A stretch of 64,000 bases of DNA, from NCBI GenBank assembly GCA_963556255.1, contig OY744609.1:21377609-21441608 (forward strand). The letters are read 5' to 3'. Shown here one piece after another: positions 50,790 through 62,225 of this stretch. Origin of the DNA: Allolobophora icterica (Eukaryota; Annelida; Clitellata; Crassiclitellata; Lumbricidae). Positions within the stretch are counted from its first letter, which is position 1; the number at the start of each line of letters is the position of its first letter. The position numbers were made by a program, and so were the translations under genes. The notes under the pieces were generated by a model that was given only the letters and a program-made list of their open reading frames with translations, searched no databases and was not told where the DNA came from.

Positions 50790-51286
50790 ATGGAGGCATT
50801 CGAGCCCTGTCTGTTCCGCTTCAACTTCAGCGACACCTCGAATGTCAGCCACGATGGCTTCAGTAACCATAGAAACTGGACGCAGTGCTCTGCCGTACTC
50901 GACCTTCTCCTGTCGGGTCGTCGTGGTGACCTGGCGCAGTACACGCGTGACCTCATAACGTACTACGTCACTGGAGTGGCCGGTCTGACGGTCAGCTGCC
51001 TCGGACTGGTCGGCAACACCCTATCGGTCATCGTGCTGACCAGAAAGGCAATGCAGTCGTCGACATACACCTACCTGTCGGCGCTGGCAGTCTGCGACAC
51101 AGCATTCCTCCTCTGCTTCATCCTTCTAACGACCAAGGACTTGAAGAAGCCGCAGCTCGATACGGAGACGGATATGATGTGGGACGTTGGAGGATTGTAT
51201 CCCTATCTGTTCCCGTACGTTCATCCGGCGGCTTATACGCTCCAGGTGACGTCCATCTGGCTGACACTGGCCTTCACCGTCGACAG
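50790..51286 (+). CDS. Rhodopsin-type GPCR, FMRFamide-receptor-like, first coding exon
   Basis: The exon encodes 165 codons plus two bases. The N-terminus (1-54) is outside and has three N-glycosylation sites (N12-F-S, N18-V-S, N29-W-T). TM1 (about 55-84) has the class A GN pair (G75-N76). TM2 (about 92-114) has L-S-A-L-A-V-C-D with D103 at 2.50. TM3 (about 142-164) leads to V-D-R, the start of the DRY motif. The exon stops there at a phase-2 donor (GACAG|GTAATA, GT at 51287). The YPYLFPYVHPAAYTLQ stretch before TM3 resembles FMRFamide/myosuppressin-type peptide receptors. The usual disulfide cysteine 25 residues before the DRY arginine is replaced by F141. The start is the first ATG after an in-frame TAA (50748) with A at -3 and G at +4. 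TM4-TM7 exons were not found downstream, so the gene extends beyond what I can read. Confidence 0.88.
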
Positions 51287-51931
51287 GTAATAATTCCGGC
51301 ATATCTTTATTTAGACCTGAGTTTAGGACACCTTCTCGGTACCTGCGCTTAGCACTGAGGATCTATTTGCTAAAATCAGGAGTGGTGACTGCCAGCCGGT
51401 CATCTGGGCTGGGGCCCACTGCTGCAGTCACAAACACCGCAGAGTAAGGTTCCAAAGCGGTTCAAAAGCCACAATAATAAGAGAAAAATGGAACTGCAAG
51501 CTATGAAAGTGCTGTGCATTATGTGCATGTATGTATGCATGTATCTGGACTTATACTGCGCCTTTATTAAACCTTTTAACAGTACATAGTCTTTCGTGAC
51601 AGAAGGGCACAGCGCCGCACAGATACATTATACTTGTCTTACATGTTAAGAATTTTACTTTTACAACTACATGTATACAGATATGAACCCTGAAATTGGA
51701 GTTAAAGAAGAATGGTTTAGTGCGGTTAATCTGCTAAAAAAAAGCTCACCTTAAGAAGACAACATAACATGGACAACCCATGATTCGGCTTAACTTCTCC
51801 ATTGAACTAGGTTATTACCTTTGCTTTCGATTTCACTGGAAGCTTCCATCGAATAAATTGTCATGGACATTGTGATAACGGCGATATTGACTAGCTATAT
51901 TATATATAGATCAGATTAGTTGATTATGACT

Positions 51932-52310
51932 ACGTTTAGCACAGCTTTCTTTACAGCTTCGTTTAACAAACCTTTAAACCTTTCTTTAAACTTACGTTAG
52001 CACAACTTTCTTAACAGATTCGTTTAACAAAGCTTTCTTTAAACTTACGTTTAGAACAACTCTCCTTACAGCTTCTTTTGACAAACCCTTCCTTAAACTT
52101 ACGTTTAGCACAACTTTATTTACAGCTTCGTTTAACAAACTTTCTTTTATATTTACGTTTAGCACATCTTACATTCCAGCTTCGTTTAACAAACCTTGCT
52201 GTAAACTTAAGTTTATCACAACTTTCCTTACTGCTTCGTTTAACAAACCTTTCTTTAAACCTACGTTTAGCACAACTTACTTTTCATTTGCGTTTACCAT
52301 ATATGTTTTT
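51932..52310. repeat. 54-bp minisatellite in the GPCR intron, about seven copies
   Basis: The word ACGTTTAGCACAAC starts at 51932, 51994, 52047, 52101, 52155, 52209 and 52263, so the spacing is 54 bp after the first unit, which has an 8-bp insertion. Each unit has CAGCTTCGTTTAACAAAC in the middle. Because 54 is divisible by three, an open frame of 18-residue repeats arises (52078-52344), but it is most likely not coding. Confidence 0.92.
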
Positions 52311-52536
52311 CTTTATTGCGTATAATATATTATCTGATGTTTAGCGCTCTTTTCATAACGCACAAGTCATCGGTCAATTGTAGCTTTAATCAATAATATT
52401 GTCAAAACAATACATAGCTTGATGGCCCGTGGTCATGATGGTCCAATGAATAGTCAATTACAATGATTCGTCGTCGAAGCCCAGTTGAAATCTAATAGGT
52501 CAGAAAAACATGTGCCTGTAGCACGCCGTTCTCTAC

Positions 52537-53586
52537 CAGTGGCGTGCAGAGGGGGGTGCCGAGGGTGCGACGGCCCCGGGCATCCAGCCGGGGGGGGGCA
52601 TCCAATGGTTGGCGTTGGCCCAGTCACATCTCTTGCGCTTGTATTGACGGACTAATTTCGTATCATACGAATCGTATGCCGTAATTTAAGTACTAATAAT
52701 AGTATCTAATGCATTGCGAACCCTTTTAGCGTGTTATGAAATCAGCGGTTGTCAACGGCAGTGTTATGATTGTGCCGAGGGTGCGACGGCCCCGGGCATC
52801 CAGCCGGGGGGGGGGATCCAATGGTTGGCGTTGGCCCTGTCACATCTCTTGCGCTTGTATTGACGGACTAATTTCGTATCATACGAATCGTATGCCGTAA
52901 TTTAAGTACTAATAATAGTATCTAATGCATTGCGAACCCGTTTAGCGTGTTATGAAATCAGCGGTTGACAACGGCAGTGTTGTGATTGTATTATCGTTCA
53001 TAGGTTTAATTAGGTTAGCGTCGTCTGTTATAATTTTTTCGGCAAGACGCAACACTCGTGGCAACAGTAAGTAATTTTATTGTCTATTTTGTAAGGATTT
53101 AATCAAACATTTGCAGACAACCATTAATATCAGCCGACGTTGGCTTGGCGGGCATACGCGTACCATTCGTCTTTACTTTAGATAAATCTTGTGTTCTTGC
53201 AACTATTTCGTTGCAAGTTACAAATAACCGGCCGCCAATAAATCGCCATTCAAATATTTATGTTTACAATACATCGCGAAGTAAGACATGAGTGCGCAAG
53301 TTTTTATGTCATGTTTCCCATACAGGCTATAGGCCTACTATGATTAGTAATAGTAGCCTAACTTCCTAAGTATAAAATACAAAGTCTACAATTCGGTTTC
53401 CGATCGTCAAAATAGGCTAAAAGTACCATACGGCAATGTGCAATTCTCAAAAATTTCCTGGGGAAAGGGAGAGGGGGCAGCACAGTGCAGTGGGAGGGGA
53501 GGGGGAATGAATTAGGGAAAGAACAATTTAGGGGCATCCAATGAAGGGGTTGGCCCCGGGCATCAAAGACCCTCTGCACACCACTG
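52537..53586. mobile_element. hAT-type non-autonomous element (1,050 bp) with internal duplication
   Basis: The ends are CAGTGGCGTGCAGAGGG and CCCTCTGCACACCACTG, inverted with one mismatch. The perfect 8-bp target duplication TTCTCTAC lies at 52529-52536 and 53587-53594. A 216-bp segment is tandemly duplicated just inside the left end. The GGCCCCGGGCATC word also occurs near the right end. No transposase frame survives. It lies in the presumed GPCR intron. Confidence 0.92.
52556..52987. repeat. 216-bp tandem duplication, two copies
   Basis: Copy 1 is 52556-52771 and copy 2 is 52772-52987. They differ at only a handful of bases (for example CAGTCAC/CTGTCAC, CTTTTAG/CGTTTAG, TTGTC/TTGAC), so the duplication is recent or maintained by conversion. 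Confidence 0.92.
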
Positions 53587-54249
53587 TTCTCTACACCTGC
53601 AGCGTCCAGCACTCGATGGTTTATACCTGCATTAAAATATAGCACACCTATATGATTGCGTGTCAGGTAAGAGAAAATGAGGCAGGGCATTGAGTCCAAA
53701 TTCATCTCAGCCTGATTAGGGATCCGTGTAGTGACGTGTTATGTCATAGTTTCGACTTCTATTAAGAACAGACGTTGTAGGTATCATCCGGTGCATGTGG
53801 TCTCTATACTAATTATCACGCTATATAAGATAATATACATGCAGGTACATGGTTTTCTGACCTATTGGAGTTCAAGTGGGCTTCTACGACGAGTCATTGT
53901 ATATTGTATATAAGATAATAAGATAACGGCCAATTGTTTAATTGTAACAATTGTAATTAGAAATTCATTAAGTACCACTTTAACAAGAAAAACTAAATGG
54001 CAAAATAATACAAAGAAAACTAGAACAGTCACCAGTGGGGGTCCCACGCACACACGTAGAGCCCAGCCAACACATTCCCTTTCAAAGTTGACAGATAGCA
54101 TCACGTTTGAAGCTCAGGGCCTGCATCAATTGCTTATAATGACGACGAGCAGTGGCGTACGCTGTACACGATAACATCACCGTCCAGTAGTCTCACATTG
54201 GTGGAAGATGATGCACGTCCGGCTATCCCTCGAACCACCGCGTGCACGT

Positions 54250-54650
54250 GGAACAGTCATTCATTCATTCATATATTTATATAGCGCCTCTTCAAGAGAA
54301 CTACTCAGACTCGCTCCCGACTCCAGCACGGCCAAAATTACAAGTTTTCAAGCGGTTATAGAAGGTGCCAGAGGAAGACCTAGGATGTAAGCGCAGCTCA
54401 GGAGGGAGGCCTCCTGAGCTGCGCTTCCTCCGCCATTCCATATGATCGGGCCGACCACCGAGAAAGCGCGGGTCTGCATGATAGCAGTACGGCAAACGGG
54501 ACGGAGAGCACCTCCTCCCCCGCCGTGCGGAGGACTCGAGCAGTCCGAGAATCCGACACAGGCCGGAAGAAGTCGTCGCGTACATGTCGGCCGGTACATC
54601 AAAGCGACGTCACTGACAAGAGGTCGAGGTCACTTCAAAGACCAGTAAGC
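54250..54650 (-). mobile_element. L2/CR1-like LINE remnant, 3' end
   Basis: On the minus strand, RAFSVVGPIIWNG (about 54435-54473) matches the RT terminal block, and the tail GAGTAGTTCTCTTGAAGAGGCGCTATATAAATATATGAATGAATG (54256-54305) matches the tail at 10678-10735. It is frame-shifted and truncated. Confidence 0.78.
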
Positions 54651-55209
54651 TCCTCTGCTGAGAAGAAAATTGTCCGCAAAGAGCCGTAGATTACAGATTC
54701 GACCGCACATCAAGAAGGTCTTTCCTACTCACAATGTCCCGTAGGAGAAGATGATAGGCCAGAAAGTACCGTCTAAACGTATTCACTCCGCCGCAGAAAC
54801 AATGTATAATTCCGCAGAGTCAACTTAGCAGCAGTAAACTCCAAATGTTAAGAATTATGGAAAAATTCTGCATTTAGACAAAATAATCGGCTGAAATGAC
54901 AGAGAAGGCGAATCAACGACCCACGTGACCACGGCCACGCGGTCGGTCGCCGAAAAGTAATGCAGTCAGACACCACATGCATCCCATTTATAGACTGTTT
55001 CACTATTACTTATAGCTGTACGTGTGGGTGTATGTATGTATGACTAAGCTGGAAATTAGTATGATTACTAATCAGTTAGTGCATGTATTCTATGTCTATG
55101 TCTACGGGAAAACTAGCTACAGATAATTCTCTTTTCCACAATATATTTTTTATTATAAATGACAAGAGCACGTACTCGCGTTACAGACTACAGGTTAAGA
55201 ATCATGCCG

Positions 55210-55249
<40 letters not shown>

Positions 55250-57170
55250 CAGTGAAAGTAATAATAATTATAATTATAATATTAATCTACTTATCTTCAT
55301 TCGTGCATGTCAGTCGGTCTGTTCTCAGCGTCTACCCATCTCCTGACTCTGCCACGTCACTCCGTCGTCCGCCCAACGTCTGCTCCGTTCTTCCACGTCC
55401 CACCAGCTTCACGTCCAAGTTCCGACTGCCCTCTCTGCCTGCGGTCCTACCACTTAAACCTTCTCTGGCTCCCTAGCTAACCTCTTCCTTTAAATACCAC
55501 TAACTCCTTCATTTGCCTAGTCGGCCTACGAGAGAAACTGCCCTACACCTTCCTCGGATAGCGATCAGCCACCAAGGCTCTGACCACAAGATGCTAAATA
55601 TAACTTCCCTCTCTCATCTTGCCAAGCACAAGTATAATCATCACTACCAACTCTCAAGACCAACTGGTATACTGACGGACTCCCAGTGACTGTCTACGCT
55701 ATTTTTATTTCTTCTGAGCAAAGCTCCTCACTGCTTAGCTCAGTCTGGCTCACAGCTTAGTGAATGCTAAAATACCAATGCACTGATACGCATCATCAAC
55801 AACCATCATAATCAGCTGTGCTATATATGCATGCTTGTATTATGTATGTATGAATCGAGACATTTATTCGAACGCATCTTTGCGCCGTACTTACATAATT
55901 ATGTCTGAATCGCCTGTTTTATTCGTCTGTTTGCTTTTTCTTTCTGTCCACTCAGCAAATATTAGATAATAGACTTTCATGGGCGTTCGCAGATGGGAAC
56001 GAAGGGGGAGCATTTCCCCCAACTATAGATTTTGCGAATATTTTACAAAAATCTTTTGAGTATTATGATTATTGAAACAGTCTCAACACGATTTTCAATG
56101 CGAAAAACACTTAATTATTTATTTTTAAAGCTGTCGCGTGTTCTTTGTTCATAAGTTAGCCTATTCTATGCAAAAACGTCATTTTACACGCCCCCTACAA
56201 ATTGCTGCGGACGCGGGACGCCCATGCAGACCATGGAAATCTTGTACTTACCAAATCATACAGTTGCAGTCATTCATTCATTCATTCGTTCGTTCATTCT
56301 TTCTTTCATTTGTTTCTTCATTCCTCCATTCCTTCCTTCTCTCCGTATTTCCTATTTCCTTCATTGCTTAATTAAATTCTTCTTATATATTTTATTCCTG
56401 ATCTCATCTCTATTTCCAAGCTGCCTTCCTTCCGTTAATTACTTTCTTTATTCCTTCTTTTTTCGTTCCTTCCTTTAATTCTGCACTTCATCGCTGCTTC
56501 GTTCTTTCGTTCCAATTACTCGTCCTTCCATCCATCCATCAATTCATTCACCCATCCATCCGACAAATCATGTATTCATCCGTCACTGGGTTCTTCCTAT
56601 CACTCTCTCTCTAATGGCGTGTCCATTGTTCCATCTTATTGCGTTGGCCAGGTTTCATGAAGGTTAATTGTCGTTTTCACCCCGCCTGCTGCCTGTCTGT
56701 TCACCTGTTTGCTGGCTTGTATGTCTACCTGTCTGTCTGGGTGTCTGTGTCTGTCAGTCTGCCTTCCTGTTTTATCTCTGTTAGTCAGCTTGCATAAGTG
56801 CCTATCTTCGTATTCGCATACGTACGTCTTCTGTGTCCGGTTGTCAGTTTGTCTACATCGCGTTTAGAAACTGTTTCTTGCCTGTCTCCCTTCTTTTCAT
56901 TAGGGTGTCTTTTTCTTTCTTCTCGTTTATTATCGCGCGATCGCCTTCTGCTTGGAAGGAATTCGGTCATCGGCTTTCTCGTCTCCTGATAGGCCTAAAC
57001 AATGCCTATTCCAAGGTGCAATTTTCCAACTCACTTCTCAACAGCTGCTTTACGACGACCTTAGCATTAATCAATCAGTCGTTTGCTGAGGGATCCATCC
57101 AGTCATGTGTCTCCTATGCAATAATTAAATCTATCCCTTGCTGAAGTAACCATCTTTAGATGCTGATAAT
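54651..57170. other. No recognised gene; simple-sequence patches
   Basis: An (ATA)n run occupies 55209-55247. Pyrimidine-rich CATTC/CTTTC words run over 56270-56560. The open frames around 55159-55476 and 56798-57144 show no domain. A short inverted pair CATGGGCGTTCGC (55978-55990) and GCGGGACGCCCATG (56212-56225) encloses 250 bp but lacks a matching target duplication. Confidence 0.4.
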
Positions 57171-57388
57171 ATGTCAAAAGAGAAAGAAATCTCGAACTTG
57201 AATTTTATGTCAAGCGACAAAGAAATCTCGAACTTGAATTTTATGTCAAACGACAAAGAAATCTCTAACTAGAATTTTATGTCAAACGACAAAGAAATCT
57301 CGAACTTGAATTTTATGTCAAACGACAAAGAAATCTCGAACGTGAATTTGATGTCGAACGACAAAGTAATCTCGAACTTGAATTTTAT
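57171..57388. repeat. 36-bp minisatellite, six copies
   Basis: ATGTCAAACGACAAAGAAAT-CTCGAACTTGAATTTT repeats with starts at 57171, 57207, 57243, 57279, 57315 and 57351. The period is exact and divergence is low. Confidence 0.94.
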
Positions 57389-58210
57389 TTCTAAACTGCT
57401 TGGACGTGTTCCTAAATGTCGTCTGGGCGCATACCTGTGGTCCTGTCTTTAAATTCATTACTTCTCCCTGCGCTGTCGCAAATTCCACTCCACTGAGAGA
57501 GCTCTCTCTCTGTCCACACCGAAATTCTCTGCTCCATGGACAATGGTATAGAATACCTGAAGTGATCTTCTGGGTCTTCCACCGCCATCGACAATCAACC
57601 ATGCAGATGCTCCCTCCGTCGTTTCTGCCTTCAACCCTTCTTCACAAATCTTCCAACTCTCCTCCCCTTGTTTTCTCCATCATGACCTCCGTCTCTCCCT
57701 CGCTTAATCCCACTCCTATCCTCCCTCCCCAGTTCCTTTCTTGGATTATTTTCTTTTTTCGTCGAGCGACTCATACATTGTGGTCGTAACTGCTTGTCAT
57801 AGCAGACGTGGCCTCTGCCATTGTCATCGCAATAACGGTACAATCACTTCCTGAAGACAGCTCGACAAACCCATCGAGACAGATGTACAGACACAGAGAC
57901 AAACAAACGGACTGACCTGCACATAAATGGCACATAAATCAGGAGCTAAAGCCCCGTTGATGCAGATTTCTATCTATTTACGTCGCGCAAACAAAGATTC
58001 ATTATTTCTTCATCACGTCTCGACTTGTCCGTTACTCTCCATTAGATAATTAGTCATTAGATTACAGTAGATTGCACGCGCCTCTTACTCTTTATATTTG
58101 TTTATTTAATTATTTAAAGCACTCGTTACGTGCGAATGTTCAGTTAATCAGAATCCGAGGTGCAGATGAATGTTCGCTAAGTCATATAAAAACAGATATA
58201 GGTCTCCTTA
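57389..58210. other. No recognised gene
   Basis: An open frame of about 129 codons (57400-57789) on the plus strand has no recognisable domain. I see nothing else. Confidence 0.35.
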
Positions 58211-58217
58211 TCTGGCA

Positions 58218-58354
58218 ATGTCTCTGTCTCTGTCTCTCTGTCTCTGTCTCTGTCTCTGTCTCTGTCTCTGTCTGTCTCTCTCTCTGTCTCTCGGTCTGTC
58301 TCTCTCTCTGTCTCTCTGTCTCTCTATCTGTCTGTCTCTGTCTGTCTGTCTGTA

Positions 58355-58395
<41 letters not shown>

Positions 58396-58397
58396 TT
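58218..58397. repeat. (CTCTGT)n/(CTGT)n tract
   Basis: The pattern matches the centre of the 28585-29042 tract, with a (CTGT)n ending. The frames here are artefacts. Confidence 0.94.
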
Positions 58398-58529
58398 CGT
58401 CTTCTGACAACAGGACTTGAATCTCCTCTTGATATCTCCAGACAACCCCTTTGGCATGGAGAAGCGCTCGTGAATAAGCAGGTGCCCTGCGCTTAGTTTT
58501 TCATTAGCACTTTATAGAATTTTTGACTA

Positions 58530-58732
58530 CGATTACGATTAAGATTACGATTAAGATTAGGATTAAGATTAGGATTACGATTACGGTTAAGATTACGATT
58601 ACGATTACGATTAAGATTAGGATTAAGATTAGGATTACGATTACGGTTAAGATTACGATTACGATTACGATTAAGATTAGGATTAAGATTAGGATTACGA
58701 TTACGATTAAGATTACGATTACGATTGCGATT
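58530..58732. repeat. Hexanucleotide array with a 60-bp higher-order unit
   Basis: The hexamers GATTAC, GATTAA and GATTAG follow one another, and the same ten-hexamer order is repeated: 58561-58620 and 58621-58680 are identical over 60 bp and 58681-58732 nearly so. It is telomere-like in length and composition but is not TTAGGG. Confidence 0.95.
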
Positions 58733-59029
58733 TTCCTAGGCTGCACTCTGCGTGTAGCCTAAATAATGCTTATTGTGATCTTGGTTTCTCCGTGTCCCCT
58801 CTCGCTCTAATCCTTTTCATCTCTTCAACTGCTCCTTTCGATAATCCTGCCATTCTGTTGAGATGACAGGATTTGTGGATAGGAAAAGTAGCTTACATCC
58901 ATGACGCGTTTTGTACTTTCCGCTCAAGAATTACATTTTCCTCGTACATTTCACTCCAGCCGATAGGAGTTCATCCTCTCGAATGTCTCTAGCCGCAAGT
59001 CTCTTCTTCATTCCACCTCTACATCCCTG

Positions 59030-59150
59030 TAATTGTCGTCATTATCGTCATCGTGATCGTCGTCGTGAATATCATAATCATAATCATCATCGTCATCGTC
59101 TTCGTCATCGTCGTCATCATCGTTGTCAACTTGTCATAGTCATTACCATC
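59030..59150. repeat. (CAT/CGT)n imperfect tract
   Basis: ATCGTCATC-type words recur with CAT and CGT interchange. Confidence 0.8.
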
Positions 59151-59522
59151 ATCGTATGTGCAGTTTGTGTCGTATAAAGACCGAGTCACGTGCAAATGTT
59201 TCTAAGGCAAAGTATATGTTATGGCGCACAAAGCGAGCGATTCATTATTTCATGCGAAACAAAACGATTTTTTTTAACTTCAAAGAACCGCCAATAATTG
59301 TCGATCCGACTGGACTCGACTGAAAATAAGCATCGTTCTACCGCATCATCTGATCATCAGTGGCGTAGCCAGGTTTCAACACCAGGGGGAGCGAGCACAT
59401 GAAAAAGGCCCCAACTACCAAAATAAATAATTTTCGGCATTCACGTTGCAAAAATGCTTTGAATCTAATTAACACAACTAAATTTGGAAGCCACATTTGT
59501 AAAATGCTCTAAGTTGTGCTAT

Positions 59523-60560
59523 TTATTCATTCATTCGAGTATTTATATAGCACCTCCTCAGGGGGGCTACTGAGAGGTGCTCCCGACTCCTGCACGGCCA
59601 AACAAGACAGTTTTCAATCGAGTAGAGAATGTATAAGAGGGAGTTCTCGGGAACAGGCATAGATCCGGGAAGCCAGTTCCATGCCGTCGGGCCCACCACT
59701 GAAAAACACGGTTCTGCATGGTGGCTTAGCGGGCAAAAGGCACAATGAGTACCCCTTTACCCGAAGATCGGAGGTGGCGACTGCCATGAACTCCCAGCAT
59801 GGGGCGGTAAAGGACCCGCAGATAAGCTGGAGCGCATCCCAGCAAGCACCTCCAAACCAAGGAAACAACCCTTAGGGGTCGTCCATTAATTATGTCAACA
59901 AATTTTAAGCAGTTTTTGACCCCCTCCCCCTTGTCAACAACTGTCAAACATGCAAGGACCCCCTAATAAAATTATGTCCAAAATTCTTTACCACACCCCG
60001 AGAAATCAAATTATCTTTCCCTCGAAATATTAGATTTTCAAAAAGAACGCAGGATATTCGCATTTAAGAGATTATGCAGCGCATTTTCTCATTAATCTTC
60101 GAACCATATAATTAAAAATGAAGAAAATATCACGTTTGATTAAATTACAGACAAAAAAGTTATAGATCACTCGTAAAGACTTTCGGAATCTGGTTGCATT
60201 TTCATAAAATTATTGTTGACGTCAATTTTTCTTGCCCCCTCCGGGCCCTCCCCCTTGTCAAGAATTGTCAAACTTTTTCAAACCCCTCCCCCCATTTTGT
60301 TGACATAATTAATGGACGGCCCCTTATACTACACGCTGGCTGACAGTTGGCTGGAGCCAGTGCAGGAGTGCAGGACCTACAGTATATAACCAGAGACCTG
60401 ACTAAATTTTGGTATTCGACCAATAAGACGTGCCGCAGAGCATTGCACTCGATTGAGGCACGCCAAACGACTAGAAACTAGGCCATAGTAGAGTGAGGAA
60501 CAGTACTCAAGTCAAGATTTGTGACACAATCTAGTGACACTATTTAGGTTTCAACCTTGA
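59523..60560 (-). mobile_element. L2/CR1-like LINE remnant, split by a nested element
   Basis: The outer part (about 60360-60480, minus) encodes RVQCSAARLIGRIPKFSQVS in a degraded frame. The inner part (59523-59875) encodes LLGCAPAYLRVLYRPMLGV and a Gly/Arg-rich continuation. The minus-strand tail GAGGTGCTATATAAATACTC with ATGAATGAAT is at 59525-59555. The two parts flank the element at 59876-60324. Confidence 0.75.
59876..60324. mobile_element. TIR element nested in the LINE (about 449 bp)
   Basis: The ends GGGGTCGTCCATTAATTATG and CATAATTAATGGACGGCCCC are inverted and TTA flanks both. It shares its interior with 29505-29959. The TTA flank suggests a 3-bp TWA target, as used by PIF-Harbinger elements, but no transposase is present to confirm it. 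Confidence 0.78.
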
Positions 60561-61504
60561 ATCAGATATTCGATTATCCACTCATGGAATCTCTTTCTTT
60601 TTCGAACTCTGTGTTGCTTATAGTCAGTAGTAATATCACATTTTTGAACCAGCTCGGTTGCTTTTTTTCTCAACCGTTCAAACTTAAATTTTAATTCATT
60701 TCGCATATTTTAATATCGTTTTCATAAAGTTGAATCAAATGAGAAGGTGATACCAAATCAATGCTACTTCTCTGTAAATATGTGGATACACTGAAAGCCT
60801 TCTCTAGCACTTTTTCCAGAATATTAGAAGAACTATAAGAATTCGAACGTATCAAGAGTTACAAGCATACCTTTTGCCTCAGTCAGCTGTTTCGTAGTGC
60901 AGCTTTTAATCTCACCATCCATGAGTATATAACTATATATGCAGGGCAACTATTAGTTCTGGCAAATTCTGCAAGAGTACATGTACTGCTGATTTTCTGA
61001 ATGCCCATCTGGTATCGCAAAGTCTTTCTGAGTTCCAGAAAAAAAATGTCGATCAAAAGATTGGAATAAAAAAAATTGAACGATTGGAATAAATAAATTT
61101 TGAACGAGTGGAATAAATAAACTGTGGAAAAGGCCCCACATCTTGGAAAATGGTCTCAGGGGGAGCGGCCGCTCCCCCTGCTCCCCCCCTAGCTACGCCT
61201 CTGCTGATCATCATCTCTCCACTGCCCTCCTTGTTTCCGCGTGCAACTGGAAGCGCGTTGGAGCTTGGCACCGCTAATCTGCTTCAGCGGTCGAGACTTT
61301 GAGCCGTGTGTCTCATGCGAATGTAGCAAAGTACTCCTCCACTCAGCTGATGCAGGTTGCGTGTCGCAATGACTAACTGCAAGATATTAGATTGCATTGC
61401 ATTTCACAACCTTTGCTCCACTTGACACTAAATTCTTTCATTCAGCAACATTTTATACTTTGTAGTAATAATACAACGCAGCTGTATTATTAAGAAGGTC
61501 CTGC

Positions 61505-61620
61505 GTTGAATTCATTCATTCATTCGACGATTTATATAGCGCCCCTTCAAGGGAACTACTCAGAGGCGCTCCCGACACCAGCACGCTCAAATAGTGCCCT
61601 CCTTCCAAAGTTCAAAAGAC
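61505..61620 (-). mobile_element. L2/CR1-like LINE 3' tail fragment
   Basis: The plus strand reads TTCATTCATTCATTCGACGA-TTTATATAGCGCC and CTTCAAGGGAACTACTCAGA-GGCGCTCCCGAC, the reverse of the tail at 10670-10735. Only the tail and a few codons remain. Confidence 0.75.
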
Positions 61621-61997
61621 CATACTGATAAGATGTAGAGTCTGAGGCTGAGGATTATTGTGTGAGAAGGACTTTCTCAAGAAGGTCCTTAGACAGTGAC
61701 CGTCTCAGACTCTCAGTGGATGTTTGAACCCGTACTCTACACACATCACAGACAGAGCGCTCTAAGAAGTCGGCCTAACCTTCTTCAAGAATTAGCAGAC
61801 AAGGAAATGCAATAATTGTTCATTCAGTCTCTCGCTCTTTATTCTTTCGTTCTTTTGTTCATTCATTTTATAGCACTAAATCAGGATATATCTGCATTGA
61901 AGCGATCCAAGCTCAGCCTCGGTTAAAGACATTCGTTTATTAACTTATACGTTCGTTCGTTCATTCATTCAGTAAACTTATTCTGGCGACCGTTAGA

Positions 61998-62225
61998 GAT
62001 GATGATGATGATGATGATGATGAGCTCTCTTTGCCCGAAGGCAGGTCCATTGGCTTTATCCCACCTGGGGATGAGATGAGTTTCCCGTTGCCTTCCTCAC
62101 AGACAAGTGTGGGTGAGCAACTTGTCTAAAACCGCTACGCAATGGCTTGAGGTACATTCGAACCTGCGACCCTCCGGTTACAAGGCACAGAACATACCGC
62201 TGCGGCTACACCACCGCGTAGAGAT
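61998..62225 (-). mobile_element. tRNA-derived SINE with (ATC)n tail
   Basis: On the minus strand, GTGGTGTAGCCGCAGCGGTA (A-box-like, about 62196-62215) is followed by CGCAGGTTCGAATGT (B-box, about 62155-62169), a body with GAGGAAGGCAACGGGAAACT (about 62079-62098), and ends in (ATC)n (61998-62022). The head, body and simple tail are typical of an invertebrate SINE. Confidence 0.75.

Larger units (their letters stand above)
59358..61203. mobile_element. hAT-type element (1,846 bp) containing nested insertions
   Basis: The left end CAGTGGCGTAGCCAGG pairs with the right end CTAGCTACGCCTCTG. The 8-bp target duplication CTGATCAT is exact at 59350-59357 and 61204-61211. The interior holds a LINE fragment (59523-60560), which in turn holds another TIR element (59876-60324). 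Near the right end GGGGGAGCGGCCGCTCCCCC is a perfect palindrome (61159-61178). No hAT transposase is visible. Confidence 0.85.

Noticed and set aside
55978..56225. hAT-type element bounded by CATGGGCGTTCGC and GCGGGACGCCCATG
   Set aside because: The inverted match is short and no 8-bp target duplication is present at either side.
58530..58732. Interstitial telomere sequence
   Set aside because: The hexamers are GATTAC/GATTAA/GATTAG and not TTAGGG or TTAGG, so it is only telomere-like.
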